A stretch of 48,488 nt of DNA from Pontibacter burrus (GCF_010686685.1 NZ_JAAGWD010000012.1:1-48488); one strand, 5' to 3'; shown: positions 17,316 through 27,082, counted from the stretch's first letter. The notes: generated from the letters alone by a model not told the origin. Numbers and translations: made by a program.

Positions 17316-18356
17316 TCAGCCTCCGCGTTTCTGTTTTTCCATAAACTTTCTGGGAGGGACGGCATATAGTTCGAAGCGGACGTAGCCGGCACCAGCCAGG
17401 TCATTTCGCAGAATTTCGTCGCGAGAGCCAATTTCATCGAAAACACGGTTGCGATAGTATTGTCTGAATCCACCCTCCAGCGAGAACCACAGAAAATCAT
17501 AGATCTCACGTTCCAGCCGCAGAAAACCTTTGAAATCGGTACGGCGAAGCTCTATCTCTTTGAACTTAGAAAGCGGACCTTCATCTACAAAAAGGTTGTA
17601 GCTTGCTCCATCAATTTTATATCCTGTGTAGAGCAGCGTTTTTTCGTTCACGTTATAGCGCAGGCGTGCATTGGCCGGAAAGATCGATTCCACACCCCAG
17701 TTGTCGTTGAAGGTGCGGTTGTAGATAATGGCAGGATAAATGCTACGGCGTCCGAACGTATAACCGATCTGGAAACCAACCCCGATCACATAGTCCGGCG
17801 ATTTCTTCCAGCCATACCCTGCCTCAAAAGTAGATTTCAGGTAGTCAATCAGGTTATTGCTGGCACCGTCTTTCTCCCAGTCGCCATTCAGGTCGCCTTT
17901 TATGCGCAACAAGTAAAAACGGCGATTGTCTATAGAACGAAGGTAGGCGAGCTGGGCACCCAGGCTGTGCAGGTTCTTATCTTCCAGGTAGCGGTACAGG
18001 GCGTAGTCAGAAGGCGTTACCTCACCGAAGTTAAACTCTTCCAGGCCGTACTCCAGCCCAAAAATAACCTTGGTTTGTGGTTTGTTGACTAGTGGGGCAT
18101 ATACCCTTGCATCAAACTTGTTGTTGCGCTTCACGCGGCCGCTGCCACTATCAATCCGTGGGTCTCTGGATTTTGAATCTATATTAAACTGCGGAAGACG
18201 CTCGTAGCTTAATACAATTCCCCGGCTTTTACCTGTGTTGCGAACCGAGGGGCTGGCAAATTCTTCTACAGTTTCTGTTTCGGGGTGCTGAGCCTGTGCA
18301 AAAGGTGTGCAAAGTATAGTTACAGCCCCTATAAATAGTAGCTTTTTAAATTTCAT
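17316..18356 (-). CDS. Exported beta-barrel protein, DUF6268-like (tentative)
   Basis: 346 residues with a signal peptide (MKFKKLLFIGAVTILCTPFAQAQ). The mature protein has alternating polar and aromatic residues and many predicted strands (GVGFQIGYTFGRRSIYPAIIYNRTF and similar), as expected of an outer-membrane barrel. The segment around residues 45-90 (RDPRIDSGSGRVKRNNKFD, VINKPQTKVIFGLEY-like) reminds me of DUF6268 outer-membrane proteins, but the family call is from memory. It is the downstream neighbour of the large phosphatase-Omp85 gene on the same strand, 81 bases away, so the two may be co-transcribed. Function unknown. Confidence 0.7.
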   Translation of the reverse strand: MKFKKLLFIGAVTILCTPFAQAQHPETETVEEFASPSVRNTGKSRGIVLSYERLPQFNIDSKSRDPRIDSGSGRVKRNNKFDARVYAPLVNKPQTKVIFGLEYGLEEFNFGEVTPSDYALYRYLEDKNLHSLGAQLAYLRSIDNRRFYLLRIKGDLNGDWEKDGASNNLIDYLKSTFEAGYGWKKSPDYVIGVGFQIGYTFGRRSIYPAIIYNRTFNDNWGVESIFPANARLRYNVNEKTLLYTGYKIDGASYNLFVDEGPLSKFKEIELRRTDFKGFLRLEREIYDFLWFSLEGGFRQYYRNRVFDEIGSRDEILRNDLAGAGYVRFELYAVPPRKFMEKQKRGG

Positions 18357-18437
18357 AGTTTAGTAGTATAAGTTGGCATACAGCACATCAACTACTGCAT
18401 GTTCATCATACGGCAGTTGATGGTTTAGGTGTAATAA

Positions 18438-21400
18438 TTAGAAGTGGTGTCCGAAGTTGAGCATCCATAGCTTGTCTTCCTTACTGAACGAATGCGTCAG
18501 CGTAAACACCGAGCGGTTCAGAAAATCGACCCAAATACCGGCTCCATAACCGCTGTGCAGGCTCCTGAAGAAGTTCTCGGAGCGGTTATCGTTGCCGTAC
18601 ACACGGCCGGCGTCGTAATGCCCCAGCACACCAAACCTGCCAGGGGCCAGGTACAGGTTAAATTCCGAAATATGGATACGCGCCTCGGCATTACCATAAA
18701 GCGCAGTACGCCCCGAATAACGGGTACGCCGGTAGCCACGCAGGTTGTCGGTGCCACCCAGTGTATTGGCCTGGTAAAACCCGTAATCGCCTATATTATG
18801 TGCCGCCCCCACACGCCCGGCCCAGGTAAGCTGAAACGGGAAATGCGGCGTTATGTAAAATGTAAACTCGGAGCTAAGGCGAGTATACTTCAGATTCTCT
18901 TCGCCTAACTGGTAATTGTAGCTGATGTTGTTGTACCAGCGCAGACCTATTCTTGGGTTAGCACTTGTTCCGCCACCCAGCACATCCATATTGGCAAATG
19001 CCTCTACACCTATATAATGCTGCGCCTTAAACCTTCCCTCTTCCGGGTCAAAAGTACCGGGCTCCAGGTTGCCTGCAAGCGCCTGGTCAACTATAAAGCT
19101 TTCGCGTTTTGGCTGGGTTATTTTAAAGCGATCGTATGTAGGCCCAACCCCGATTCTGAAAAAGGATGTTGCATCTTTATACAGCATGGCACTTGCCCGC
19201 TGCCGCTCATACCGCACCCTATAGTATGCCTCATCCTTTTCGGGTGCCTTTTCAGTATAGTTGCCCAAGCCATAGTAATTACGCTGGTATTGCGGTCCTT
19301 CTACTTTTCCGTCCAGCAATAAATGCCAGCTTCCCATTACCTGCCTAAAATCACCGGCATAATGGATGTTATATGATTTTGTTAAAAAGGCATAATTGGC
19401 TTCCAGCAACTGTTCTGTAGCATAAGGGCTTTTCCTGAACTTATGGGTACGGGCTAACAAGCCTGCGCCTACAAACAAGCCATCGTCTACGTTATACTCA
19501 AACGAAAACCGCGGACCAATATAAGGCAACTGGTAGGTGTTGCGGTCAAACATGTTCACATCAGCATAAGGTGCTGTTTTATCCTTCGTTTCCGGGCCAA
19601 AGGCAAAAGCATTTCCTTCTGTCTCGTCATAAACTATAGTATAGCGCTTAAGCCCGCTCACACGTGAGTTATCAGCAATGCTGTCTCGCTCGTCGCCGCC
19701 AATAATGCGCACCAGTATGCCTTTGCCAACATCGCCGTTCACGATAAACTCATCTTGGCCAGCCAACCCAAACAAGCGTATCTCTTTTGTTTCGGATGTA
19801 TAGAACGTGCGCTTGTAAAGTGTATCGCGCAGCTCGCCTTCTCTCGTTATTTTATAAACGGTAACATCGGTTTCGTTATCTGACTTACGGTTAACTATAA
19901 ACCGCTCGTGCTTATCGGAGCCTACTACATCCACAAATTTGGCCAGGTGCTCATAGTATTGCTCAGCTACCTGCGGCAGTTTATTGCGGCGGGCTTTTAA
20001 TTTGGCAATAATCTCTTCCCCGGAAATCGGGTAAATGCTTTCCGGCAGATCCCGAACAGCTTCTTCAATAGCAGCATCGGTTAGGTTATTTTTAATGTCG
20101 TCGGCAATTCGAAGCCAGTCCTGCCGCGATACACTGGTCAGGAAACGCCTGTCTACGGATTGTGCGCTCAGGTTCAGGCCAATGATATCGCCATAGTCAT
20201 ACCCGAAGTTCTGGATATTCCGGATGCCCCATTTGCGGGTAGCCAGCCACGGCAATACGCCATCTGCTTTAAAAAAGGCCTGGTCGCGGTCTTCGGGTAC
20301 CGGTATGTACAGGTCGCCGGGTTTCGGGTCTTTTTTCTTTTCGGCCCAGCGCCATTGTCCTTCGTGGCGGTCCCAGTCACCTATGAGCATATCCAGTAAG
20401 CGTGCACGTGCAAAAGCCTGCTGGTCAACCTCATTATCATTGTCTTCTTCCAATTCTCCCAGCAGCTTATCGGTGCCCACCAGGTTCTCGGCATTGCCCA
20501 GGCTAGCCACATCTTCGTGGTTCTCGTCAGCATCTTCCTCCAAAATGGCGAGCATGTTGCTGTACTCATCCATGTACTGCCGCAGGTAGGGCGTTTGTGG
20601 AATATATACCAGCTTAGGGTTGGTATGTAACACCCCGGCAGCGTCGGCCAGTTTAGGTACCACAAGTGCGCCATACGGGTGCTGCGCTGATATCTGATCC
20701 TGCAGCAGATCGCGGGCAACGGTTTCCCGCAGGTAAGCAGGCAGCACCATGGTTGGGTCTTTGTTTACGCTGCGTAGCGTATATTCACGGGCATCTGGAT
20801 TGCGCACTTTGAGCGAGGTGGTTTGCCTGCCGCCGCCTTTCTGGTAAGGCCGCAGCCCACCTAGTTCGTTCTTCAGGTCCAGTAACGGCACTGTAACCGG
20901 CGTGGCCCACTCCTGGCGGTAATGGTCGCCGAGCAGGAAGCGCTTAAGTTTGCCTGCGCCATAGTTGGGGTTGGCTGCTATAGTTAGTGTGCTGTCGGCA
21001 TAGTTGGTATCGTCCTGCACCGGCGGAAGCTCTTTGCGCGGTTCTTTGGAATAAACCGGCGTCCGGAAAGTGATTTTGCCTGTAGAACCATCTCCTTCAG
21101 GTGCCCAGAACTCCGTCCATACTTCCCCGTTATCATAGTACAAGACTTTGGCAAAACCTTTAATCTTATGGGCATAGTGTGCATCGCCACCACCTTTTAT
21201 GTCCTGTATTTTGCAACCGGAACCGCTAACTATAAGCCCGGCATTGTTGTGCTTAAAATACTCTAAGGCATGCTCGTGGCCGGCAGCATAAATAATGTTG
21301 TCGTACTTATCAAAGATGTTGTAGAGGCCTTCTATAAGCGCCTGGTAACGCGGGTGCGGAATATCCTGCAGAATACCCCCATACTTGCGCGCAAAGGGGT

Positions 21401-22250
21401 AAATAGAGCCAATAACCGGCAGCGGAATATACAGCCAGTCGCGGAGCAGGGTAAATGGGAAGATGTGATCTCTTAAGGTGAAAAAGCCGCCATGCACCCC
21501 CCGACTCTTGAGCGGATGGTGCCCAACTATAACTATGTTGTTGCCGCTGTTCTTCTCAATTATATCTTCCAGCTGAATAAGCAGTTCTTCTTCGGTAGCA
21601 GCGCCGCAGTTACTGTTGTCGCCATACGGCCTGTCGAATGGATGCAGCCACCACTCCGTGTCCAGCGCGATCAGTACGATGTCGTCGAATATCTTAACCT
21701 CGTAAGGACCGGGGCAACCGTCGCCGGGTACATAAAAATCCCCGCCGGTTACAATGTTTTCTTCGGTCAGGTAGGCGTTTACGTGGCGCTGCTCCCGCAT
21801 AACAGCTTCCAGTCCACCGCGGCCACTATGGTTCCAGTCGTGGTTACCAGGTATCATGTACTTTTCGCCGGGGTAGCCTTTCAGAATGTCTAACTGGGCA
21901 TTCAGGCGCTTTTCAGAAACTTCGCGGTCGTAGGCTCCCGGTTCAGGCAAGCCGTTATGGTACACGTTATCTCCCAGAAAAATAGTGGTGCTGTTTATAC
22001 CGGCTTCCATCATCTGCTGGCGCATCAGCTTTAACGATGGCTCACCGTTTACAAGGTCCGGTGCACCCACATCACCAATCAGGAAAACGGTGTACTGCAG
22101 TTTACCGGGCGAGGGTTTGGCCTGTTGCCAGTTAGCGGCCTGCGGACCATAGTATACATGGGGAAGGGCACAGGATGTAAGTGTAACTATAAACAGCACT
22201 ATGCCAGCCCCGAGGGTGGTAAAGCGCCGTGGAATGTAGTTCTTTCTCAT
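18438..22250 (-). CDS. Lipoprotein fusing metallophosphoesterase, kinase-like segment and Omp85 barrel
   Basis: 1270 residues from the ATG at 22250; an ATG at 22316 would add 22 residues before the signal sequence. The lipobox LTSC gives lipid Cys27. Residues about 50-340 are a calcineurin-type phosphoesterase: GDVG (Asp60), GDNVYH (Asp94), GNHDWNH (136-141), then VGHHPLKSRG and AGHEHALEY, so all metal-binding blocks are present. Residues about 465-690 carry a gly-rich GGGRQ, EYTLRSVNK (489-497), MLIGDWDRHEGQW (621-633) and PEDRDQAFF (652-660); these resemble the nucleotide, catalytic (DxDRH) and metal (DxxxAF) motifs of Fam20/HipA-type kinases. The last third (about 880-1270) is an Omp85 barrel with the loop-6 motif LRGYR (Arg1171) and a C-terminal Phe. 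Predicted location is the outer membrane. Substrates are unknown. The phosphatase and barrel calls are firm; the kinase call is inference. Confidence 0.85.
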   Translation of the reverse strand: MRKNYIPRRFTTLGAGIVLFIVTLTSCALPHVYYGPQAANWQQAKPSPGKLQYTVFLIGDVGAPDLVNGEPSLKLMRQQMMEAGINSTTIFLGDNVYHNGLPEPGAYDREVSEKRLNAQLDILKGYPGEKYMIPGNHDWNHSGRGGLEAVMREQRHVNAYLTEENIVTGGDFYVPGDGCPGPYEVKIFDDIVLIALDTEWWLHPFDRPYGDNSNCGAATEEELLIQLEDIIEKNSGNNIVIVGHHPLKSRGVHGGFFTLRDHIFPFTLLRDWLYIPLPVIGSIYPFARKYGGILQDIPHPRYQALIEGLYNIFDKYDNIIYAAGHEHALEYFKHNNAGLIVSGSGCKIQDIKGGGDAHYAHKIKGFAKVLYYDNGEVWTEFWAPEGDGSTGKITFRTPVYSKEPRKELPPVQDDTNYADSTLTIAANPNYGAGKLKRFLLGDHYRQEWATPVTVPLLDLKNELGGLRPYQKGGGRQTTSLKVRNPDAREYTLRSVNKDPTMVLPAYLRETVARDLLQDQISAQHPYGALVVPKLADAAGVLHTNPKLVYIPQTPYLRQYMDEYSNMLAILEEDADENHEDVASLGNAENLVGTDKLLGELEEDNDNEVDQQAFARARLLDMLIGDWDRHEGQWRWAEKKKDPKPGDLYIPVPEDRDQAFFKADGVLPWLATRKWGIRNIQNFGYDYGDIIGLNLSAQSVDRRFLTSVSRQDWLRIADDIKNNLTDAAIEEAVRDLPESIYPISGEEIIAKLKARRNKLPQVAEQYYEHLAKFVDVVGSDKHERFIVNRKSDNETDVTVYKITREGELRDTLYKRTFYTSETKEIRLFGLAGQDEFIVNGDVGKGILVRIIGGDERDSIADNSRVSGLKRYTIVYDETEGNAFAFGPETKDKTAPYADVNMFDRNTYQLPYIGPRFSFEYNVDDGLFVGAGLLARTHKFRKSPYATEQLLEANYAFLTKSYNIHYAGDFRQVMGSWHLLLDGKVEGPQYQRNYYGLGNYTEKAPEKDEAYYRVRYERQRASAMLYKDATSFFRIGVGPTYDRFKITQPKRESFIVDQALAGNLEPGTFDPEEGRFKAQHYIGVEAFANMDVLGGGTSANPRIGLRWYNNISYNYQLGEENLKYTRLSSEFTFYITPHFPFQLTWAGRVGAAHNIGDYGFYQANTLGGTDNLRGYRRTRYSGRTALYGNAEARIHISEFNLYLAPGRFGVLGHYDAGRVYGNDNRSENFFRSLHSGYGAGIWVDFLNRSVFTLTHSFSKEDKLWMLNFGHHF

Positions 22251-22504
22251 AGTTTGGTAAGAAAAACTGTATGGCAGGTTCAGCATACAGGCTGGTGGCA
22301 GGCAGTGGTGTGCCAACCTGTTACCAGGCTGACCTGAATTAACGTGTATCCAGTTTATTTAGTTATAGGTATATAGTACAATTATAGCCCGATTGCACTT
22401 AACCAAAACAGCCTAATCGCGTAACGCAGAGTGCAGGCGCCATTACCCTTATATAAAGAGTACTACCCGCCACTTACGACAGGCTGCCGCACAGATACAA
22501 GAAG

Positions 22505-23731
22505 ATGGAACACAATACACTCGTAAAACAAGCTGGTGAGTATGTTTTTAAGCTTTTCAAGAGTCAGCTCTCCAGAAAGCTTGTATACCATAACTACCGC
22601 CATACCATTGAAACAGTAAACGAAGCCCGCGAACTGGGCGAAATGCAGCAATTACCCTCCGACGAGTTGGAAGACCTTTTGCTGGCTGCCTGGTTTCATG
22701 ATACCGGCTATGTAAATACCTACGATGGCCACGAAGACGAAAGTATACACTTTGCCCGCGAATGGCTGGAGCAGCACAACCACCCCCAGGATCGTATAGA
22801 GCGCATAGCCGAGTGCATACATGCTACCCGCCATACTGTAGAGCCTACTACTATGCTGCAGGAGTTGCTTGTAGATGCGGACATGTCGAATATCGGGAAG
22901 GAATCTTTTTTCAGCACGGCTGAGCTGCTGCGCGTAGAATGGGAGATCTATAAGGATAAGTCCTTTTCAGACAGGGAATGGGCGCAGTTCCAGATGGACT
23001 TTCTGCTGTCAACCACCTTTTATACATACCAGGCGCAGCGCAAATATGCCGGGCAACTAGGCCTGAACATACAAGAGCAACGCAACCGCCTGCATAAGGA
23101 GATCAAGAAAAAGAAAAAGCAGGATAAGCACCACCACGAGACGCTGGCGCAACCCAAACGGGGCATTGAAACTATGTTCCGGAACACGTACCGCACGCAC
23201 CTTAACCTGAGCGCCATTGCAGATAACAAGGCCAACATGATGATCAGCCTGAATGCCATTATCCTGTCGGTTGTGATTACCTACCTGAGTGCCAAAACCT
23301 CTACTACCGGAACTGAGTTTGCCCAGCACCGCGCCCTGCTTATACCTGTTGGCACGCTGCTGCTTACTGCGCTTGGTTCTGTTATTTTTGCCATTATATC
23401 AGCACAGCCGGAGGTCACGAGCTTTTCTTTTAAGAAGAATAAGATCAACTCCCGCAAAGTAAACCTGCTCTTCTTCGGAAACTTCACCAACATTCCTTTA
23501 GAAGATTTTCAGCATGGGATGCATAACATTATGCGCGACAAGAAATCGCTGTACAACAACATGATAACTGATATTTATTACCTGGGCGAAGTGCTGAAAC
23601 GCAAGTACAAGATCCTACGCATTTCTTATACCATTTTCATGTTAGGGCTGGTATTAACGGTAATCGCTTTTGGTATATCTGTAGCTTATTTTTCTGACAC
23701 ACCGACTGCAACGGCGCAGATTGGTTTGTAG
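22505..23731 (+). CDS. HD phosphohydrolase fused to Pycsar-effector-type membrane domain (PycTM)
   Basis: 408 residues. The N-terminal half (about 1-200) is an HD domain: His33 (YHNYRH), His65-Asp66 (AAWFHDTGY) and a later Asp (LLVDADMSN, about 124-126) are the expected metal ligands, so it may hydrolyse a nucleotide or cyclic nucleotide. A very basic linker (KEIKKKKKQDKHHH, about 200-213) precedes a PycTM/DUF5706 module (about 220-400) with NLSAIADNKANMMISLNAIILS and membrane helices near 243-262, 278-300 and 380-402. PycTM is the membrane effector of Pycsar anti-phage systems. No cyclase gene lies next to it, so a defence role is not shown. The tRNA-Arg gene follows downstream. Confidence 0.85.
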   Translation: MEHNTLVKQAGEYVFKLFKSQLSRKLVYHNYRHTIETVNEARELGEMQQLPSDELEDLLLAAWFHDTGYVNTYDGHEDESIHFAREWLEQHNHPQDRIERIAECIHATRHTVEPTTMLQELLVDADMSNIGKESFFSTAELLRVEWEIYKDKSFSDREWAQFQMDFLLSTTFYTYQAQRKYAGQLGLNIQEQRNRLHKEIKKKKKQDKHHHETLAQPKRGIETMFRNTYRTHLNLSAIADNKANMMISLNAIILSVVITYLSAKTSTTGTEFAQHRALLIPVGTLLLTALGSVIFAIISAQPEVTSFSFKKNKINSRKVNLLFFGNFTNIPLEDFQHGMHNIMRDKKSLYNNMITDIYYLGEVLKRKYKILRISYTIFMLGLVLTVIAFGISVAYFSDTPTATAQIGL

Positions 23732-23750
23732 GTTTAAATACTTAAATTTG
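23721..23750 (+). promoter_or_regulatory. Promoter of tRNA-Arg
   Basis: TTG (23721-23723), a 19-nt spacer and TAAATTTG (23743-23750) form an excellent Bacteroidota promoter ending 19 bases before the mature tRNA. It overlaps the end of the HD-PycTM gene. Confidence 0.75.
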
Positions 23751-23769
23751 CCGGAGAACTACAACTACA

Positions 23770-23841
23770 GGCCTCGTAGTTCAATGGATAGAATAGAAGT
23801 TTCCTAAACTTTTGATACAGGTTCGATTCCTGTCGGGGCCA
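23770..23841 (+). tRNA. tRNA-Arg (anticodon CCT)
   Basis: A complete cloverleaf of 72 nt. The acceptor stem is GGCCTCG pairing with CGGGGCC (one T-G pair), the D-arm contains TTCAATGGATAGAA, the anticodon arm is AAGTTTCCTAAACTT with anticodon CCT (reads AGG), and the T-arm is AGGTTCGATTCCT. The discriminator is A at 23841. CCA is not encoded. Confidence 0.96.
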
Positions 23842-23843
23842 CA

Positions 23844-23884
23844 AAAAAGCCGCTATACGTGATGTATAGCGGCTTTTTGTTTTA
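23844..23884 (+). terminator. Terminator after tRNA-Arg
   Basis: A 15-bp perfect stem (AAAAAGCCGCTATAC / GTATAGCGGCTTTTT) with a GTGAT loop, followed by TTTTTGTTTT. Confidence 0.92.
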
Positions 23885-24000
23885 TTAGATATAAATTAGA
23901 TACCAATCTGGCCTCTATTCTTTTAATATTTAAAGATAAATATATAAATTGCAGCATAATACATTAACACCGCCGCACTTTACCTGAGAATAAACTTACC

Positions 24001-24189
24001 ATGCATTACCTTTTATTCATCCTTGAAGTAGTTGTTGAGCTATCGTTTACTTACCCTGAACGCTGGGACATCAAGTACAAACGCCTCAAAAATCAGTACC
24101 GCCGAAGAAGAGCCCGCAGAGCAGCACAGCATGTCCCTGTTACTGTTGCATTAGAGCCAGATACCCAGCTTCAATCTATTGCGGCATAG
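24001..24189 (+). CDS. Small hypothetical protein
   Basis: 62 residues: a hydrophobic start (MHYLLFILEVVVEL), then a strongly basic middle (KRLKNQYRRRRARRAAQH) and a neutral tail. It lies alone between the tRNA terminator and a small membrane protein. The arrangement suggests a membrane-associated or nucleic-acid-binding peptide, but I recognise no family, and the ORF could be chance. Confidence 0.4.
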   Translation: MHYLLFILEVVVELSFTYPERWDIKYKRLKNQYRRRRARRAAQHVPVTVALEPDTQLQSIAA

Positions 24190-24378
24190 TTTTCATCTAT
24201 TTACATTAAGCCTTTTCCTGCTTTTCGTGAGATGTCCTCGTCTTTCGAACTATAGTTAATTGAGCACTAACTTTTCGGTCATTTTACCGACCGGGATGGC
24301 CTGCATGAGTGGCTGATTATGTAATTATGTTTTTAACTTCTCGCGCTAATACCTTAGCTAACCTTCACTAATCAACCT

Positions 24379-24750
24379 ATGGTGAACACCCTTATTCTGC
24401 TGGATGGAGCATTAAAAGGCCTGGATTCTCTCTTTTATATTTTGGGGTGCTCGCTTCTGGCAGGTGTATTTTTCCCCATTCTGGCCTGGAAAGAGAGAAA
24501 TATCCTGACTCAGATACTGGGACTTGCCAGTTCACTGGTTATTGGGGCCTTAGCGTGTTTTTTCACGTTTTTTGAGACCTATGGAGGAAGCAACCCTATG
24601 GCATCATTTGCGATGTTTTTATGGGGATGGACTGGTCTTGCACTATTCATGACCTTTTATCCTAAAAAGAAGAAGGGCGTTCATATTGAATCCAATTACG
24701 TTAGGGAGTTCCGGGAGAAGGAACAAAATGCAGCTCCATCAAAAGACTAA
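24379..24750 (+). CDS. Small integral membrane protein, unknown
   Basis: 123 residues with three probable membrane helices (about 15-36, 46-66 and 74-93) and a charged cytoplasmic-type tail (PKKKKGVHIESNYVREFREKEQ). No signal peptide and no known domain recognised. The ATG start is well placed. Stand-alone gene of unknown function. Confidence 0.7.
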   Translation: MVNTLILLDGALKGLDSLFYILGCSLLAGVFFPILAWKERNILTQILGLASSLVIGALACFFTFFETYGGSNPMASFAMFLWGWTGLALFMTFYPKKKKGVHIESNYVREFREKEQNAAPSKD

Positions 24751-24975
24751 TTAATAGCAGAATCCTCCCGATACCTATAGTTTGCTTTACATCTACCTGC
24801 CTGCTTTAACCCACAGGATGGGCAACTGACCGGATTCTATTGGGCTCACGAAAAAATGGAACTATAACATGTACAGCAATTAGTTTTTTCTTATATTAGA
24901 TTGCAATTAAGTCACCAAACCCCTTGCTGTATCTTTTGAGGTAAGGCTGCAACCTGTAGATACATAACATTGCCT

Positions 24976-25383
24976 ATGATCCTATTAGAGAACAGCATTA
25001 TGAAGCTGGAATATAATCCGGCTACAGATATCCTAGATGTAAAATATCCAGACCTCTTTGGTTATCTGCTTCCGGAGATCAGACATAGCATCGACACACT
25101 GCTAGAAACAGTTATCAGCTACGATGTAAAAAAAGTGTTGCTGGACTCGAGAGAAACTATAGTATCTATAAAGCCAGAAGAAAGCACTGATGTTTCGGTT
25201 TATATGGCCTCAGGCTTAGCAAATACAAGGCTGCAGAAATTAGCCAGGCTACAATCTGCAGATACAGAAGTGGAAGGCCGAGCAGAAGAAAACTTTCATC
25301 TGATCAAGAAATCTCTGAAACTTACCTATGAGCTCAAAATCTTTTCAGATAAAGACAAGGCCATGGCTTGGCTCACCTTGTAG
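24976..25383 (+). CDS. STAS/SpoIIAA-like small protein
   Basis: About 135 residues from the ATG at 24976; the frame is open to a TTG at 24970, and an ATG at 25000 is also possible. The pattern of alternating strands and helices, with a LLDSRETIVSI segment at the end of the central strand and a C-terminal FSDKDKAMAWL, fits the SpoIIAA-like / STAS-like stand-alone proteins common in Hymenobacteraceae. Partner and role are unknown. Confidence 0.65.
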   Translation: MILLENSIMKLEYNPATDILDVKYPDLFGYLLPEIRHSIDTLLETVISYDVKKVLLDSRETIVSIKPEESTDVSVYMASGLANTRLQKLARLQSADTEVEGRAEENFHLIKKSLKLTYELKIFSDKDKAMAWLTL

Positions 25384-25578
25384 CATAACATCACTTATAT
25401 TTTTCGGAGTTGCTAATTCTGATCTCCCTTTCGGTTTAATGCTATAGTTTATAGTTACAGCAACGTGATTTTGGGTTTCTGTAAACCATCTGTATGCTCT
25501 TCTGTTAATAACTACTTGCACTTGTATCTATAGTTCATACAGCAAGTATACATTACACTAGCTATAGTTATTTTAAAG

Positions 25579-26598
25579 ATGAGCGATAAAAAACAACTCT
25601 CCGATACAGCAATTTCGATACTGGACCTGGTGCCCATTCTGGAGGGCAAAACAGCTGCCGACTCGTTTAAGAACAGCACAGACCTGGCACAGCATGCAGA
25701 AAAATGGGGCTTCACCCGGTACTGGCTGGCAGAACACCACAACATGGCGGGCATTGCCAGTTCGGCTACCTCTATCCTTATCGGGCACATTGCTGGCGGC
25801 ACCAAAACGATACGTGTAGGCTCCGGCGGCATTATGCTGCCTAACCATGCACCGCTGGTAGTGGCCGAGCAATTTGGCACCCTGGAAACACTTTACCCCG
25901 GCCGTATTGACCTGGGCCTCGGCCGCGCACCAGGCACAGACCAGGTAACAGCCATGGCCCTGCGCCGCGACCTGCACAGCGCCGGCGAAGATTTCCCGGC
26001 CAACGTAGAAGAACTGCGCAGCTACCTGGCACCCGCCACACCCGGTCAGCGCGTAAGAGCTGTACCCGGCGAAGGCTTGAACATACCTATCTGGCTGCTT
26101 GGCTCCAGCACTTTCAGTGCACAACTGGCTGGCCTGCTGGGCTTACCATTTTCCTTTGCCAGTCATTTTGCCCCTACGCTGCTGCACACGGCCTTAAAAG
26201 TATACCGCGATAGTTTCCAGCCATCCGAAACACTGAAAAAGCCTTATGCCATGGCCGGCATAAACGTAATTGCCGCCGACACCGATGAGGAGGCCCGTCA
26301 TCTGGCCACTTCCCTGTACATGTCTTTCCTGAATGTGATACGGGGCACGGCTAACAAAATGAAACCGCCTGTAGATAGTATGGATGACAAGTGGGATATG
26401 TCGGAGATGTATGCGGTGCAGCAAATGTTGCTCTATAGTTTTATTGGCAGCCCGGCAACTATAAAATCAGAGTTGCAGCAGTTCCTGGACAGCACGCAGG
26501 TAGATGAGATTATGGTAACATCAAACATTTACGACCACGCTGCGAGACTACGCTCTTATGAGATACTGGCTGAACTGAAAAAAGGGAACCTGGCGTAA
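25579..26598 (+). CDS. LLM-class flavin-dependent oxidoreductase (luciferase-like)
   Basis: 339 residues, the usual length of the MsnO8/YhbW-type subgroup. Early strand ISILDLVPI, helix-strand [25 protein letters not shown] (about 48-72), [45 protein letters not shown] (about 80-125) and VWLLGSS-like strands are diagnostic of the bacterial-luciferase TIM barrel that binds FMN or F420. The neighbourhood gives no substrate clue. CTATAGTT words lie upstream and inside the gene. Confidence 0.93.
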   Translation: MSDKKQLSDTAISILDLVPILEGKTAADSFKNSTDLAQHAEKWGFTRYWLAEHHNMAGIASSATSILIGHIAGGTKTIRVGSGGIMLPNHAPLVVAEQFGTLETLYPGRIDLGLGRAPGTDQVTAMALRRDLHSAGEDFPANVEELRSYLAPATPGQRVRAVPGEGLNIPIWLLGSSTFSAQLAGLLGLPFSFASHFAPTLLHTALKVYRDSFQPSETLKKPYAMAGINVIAADTDEEARHLATSLYMSFLNVIRGTANKMKPPVDSMDDKWDMSEMYAVQQMLLYSFIGSPATIKSELQQFLDSTQVDEIMVTSNIYDHAARLRSYEILAELKKGNLA

Positions 26599-26664
26599 AT
26601 TAACCCGAAACAGGACTATAGCGTACCACCTCAGAAGGCGACATACTTTTTAATAAGCCCTGAG

Positions 26665-27003
26665 ATGCAGAAACTGATCTACCTGCTAGGCATTATGGCA
26701 ACTATAGCCTGCATTGCCTGCAGCTCCGACAACAGCAAACCCGAACCTGAAACTATAGCTGCGCATGAAGGCGGTACCTATGCCCTGCCTGCAGATGTGC
26801 TGGCAACGGCAAAACCTCTGATCGGTGGAAGCCTGTACAGTGAGCCTGATTTTGAAAGTGTATCGCTGATGCATTTTGACACGGCCCAGCTCATACAACT
26901 GCTTGACACCAGCAATGTGATGTTCTTTAAGGCGCGCATTTACCGTAACAAAGAGAACTATACCGGCTATATTTCCAAGGCTATTATACCAGAGCAACTA
27001 TAA
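26665..27003 (+). CDS. Small lipoprotein, possible SH3-like
   Basis: 112 residues. The lipobox CIAC (lipid Cys19) after a hydrophobic N-terminus predicts a lipoprotein. The C-terminal half (about 65-112, ending KARIYRNKENYTGYISKAIIPEQ) resembles an SH3-like strand pattern, but this is weak. A strong bidirectional terminator follows, and the next gene is on the other strand. Confidence 0.7.
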   Translation: MQKLIYLLGIMATIACIACSSDNSKPEPETIAAHEGGTYALPADVLATAKPLIGGSLYSEPDFESVSLMHFDTAQLIQLLDTSNVMFFKARIYRNKENYTGYISKAIIPEQL

Positions 27004-27007
27004 ATAC

Positions 27008-27045
27008 AAAAGCCTTTCCGGTGCATCCGGAAAGGCTTTTTTTAC
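27008..27045. terminator. Bidirectional terminator
   Basis: The stem AAAAGCCTTTCCGG / CCGGAAAGGCTTTT with a short loop, flanked by A and T runs, sits between the convergent lipoprotein and Spy-like genes and can serve both. Confidence 0.9.
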
Positions 27046-27082
27046 AAACTAATCTTATAAGCTACTGCTCAGCTAAAGCGGC

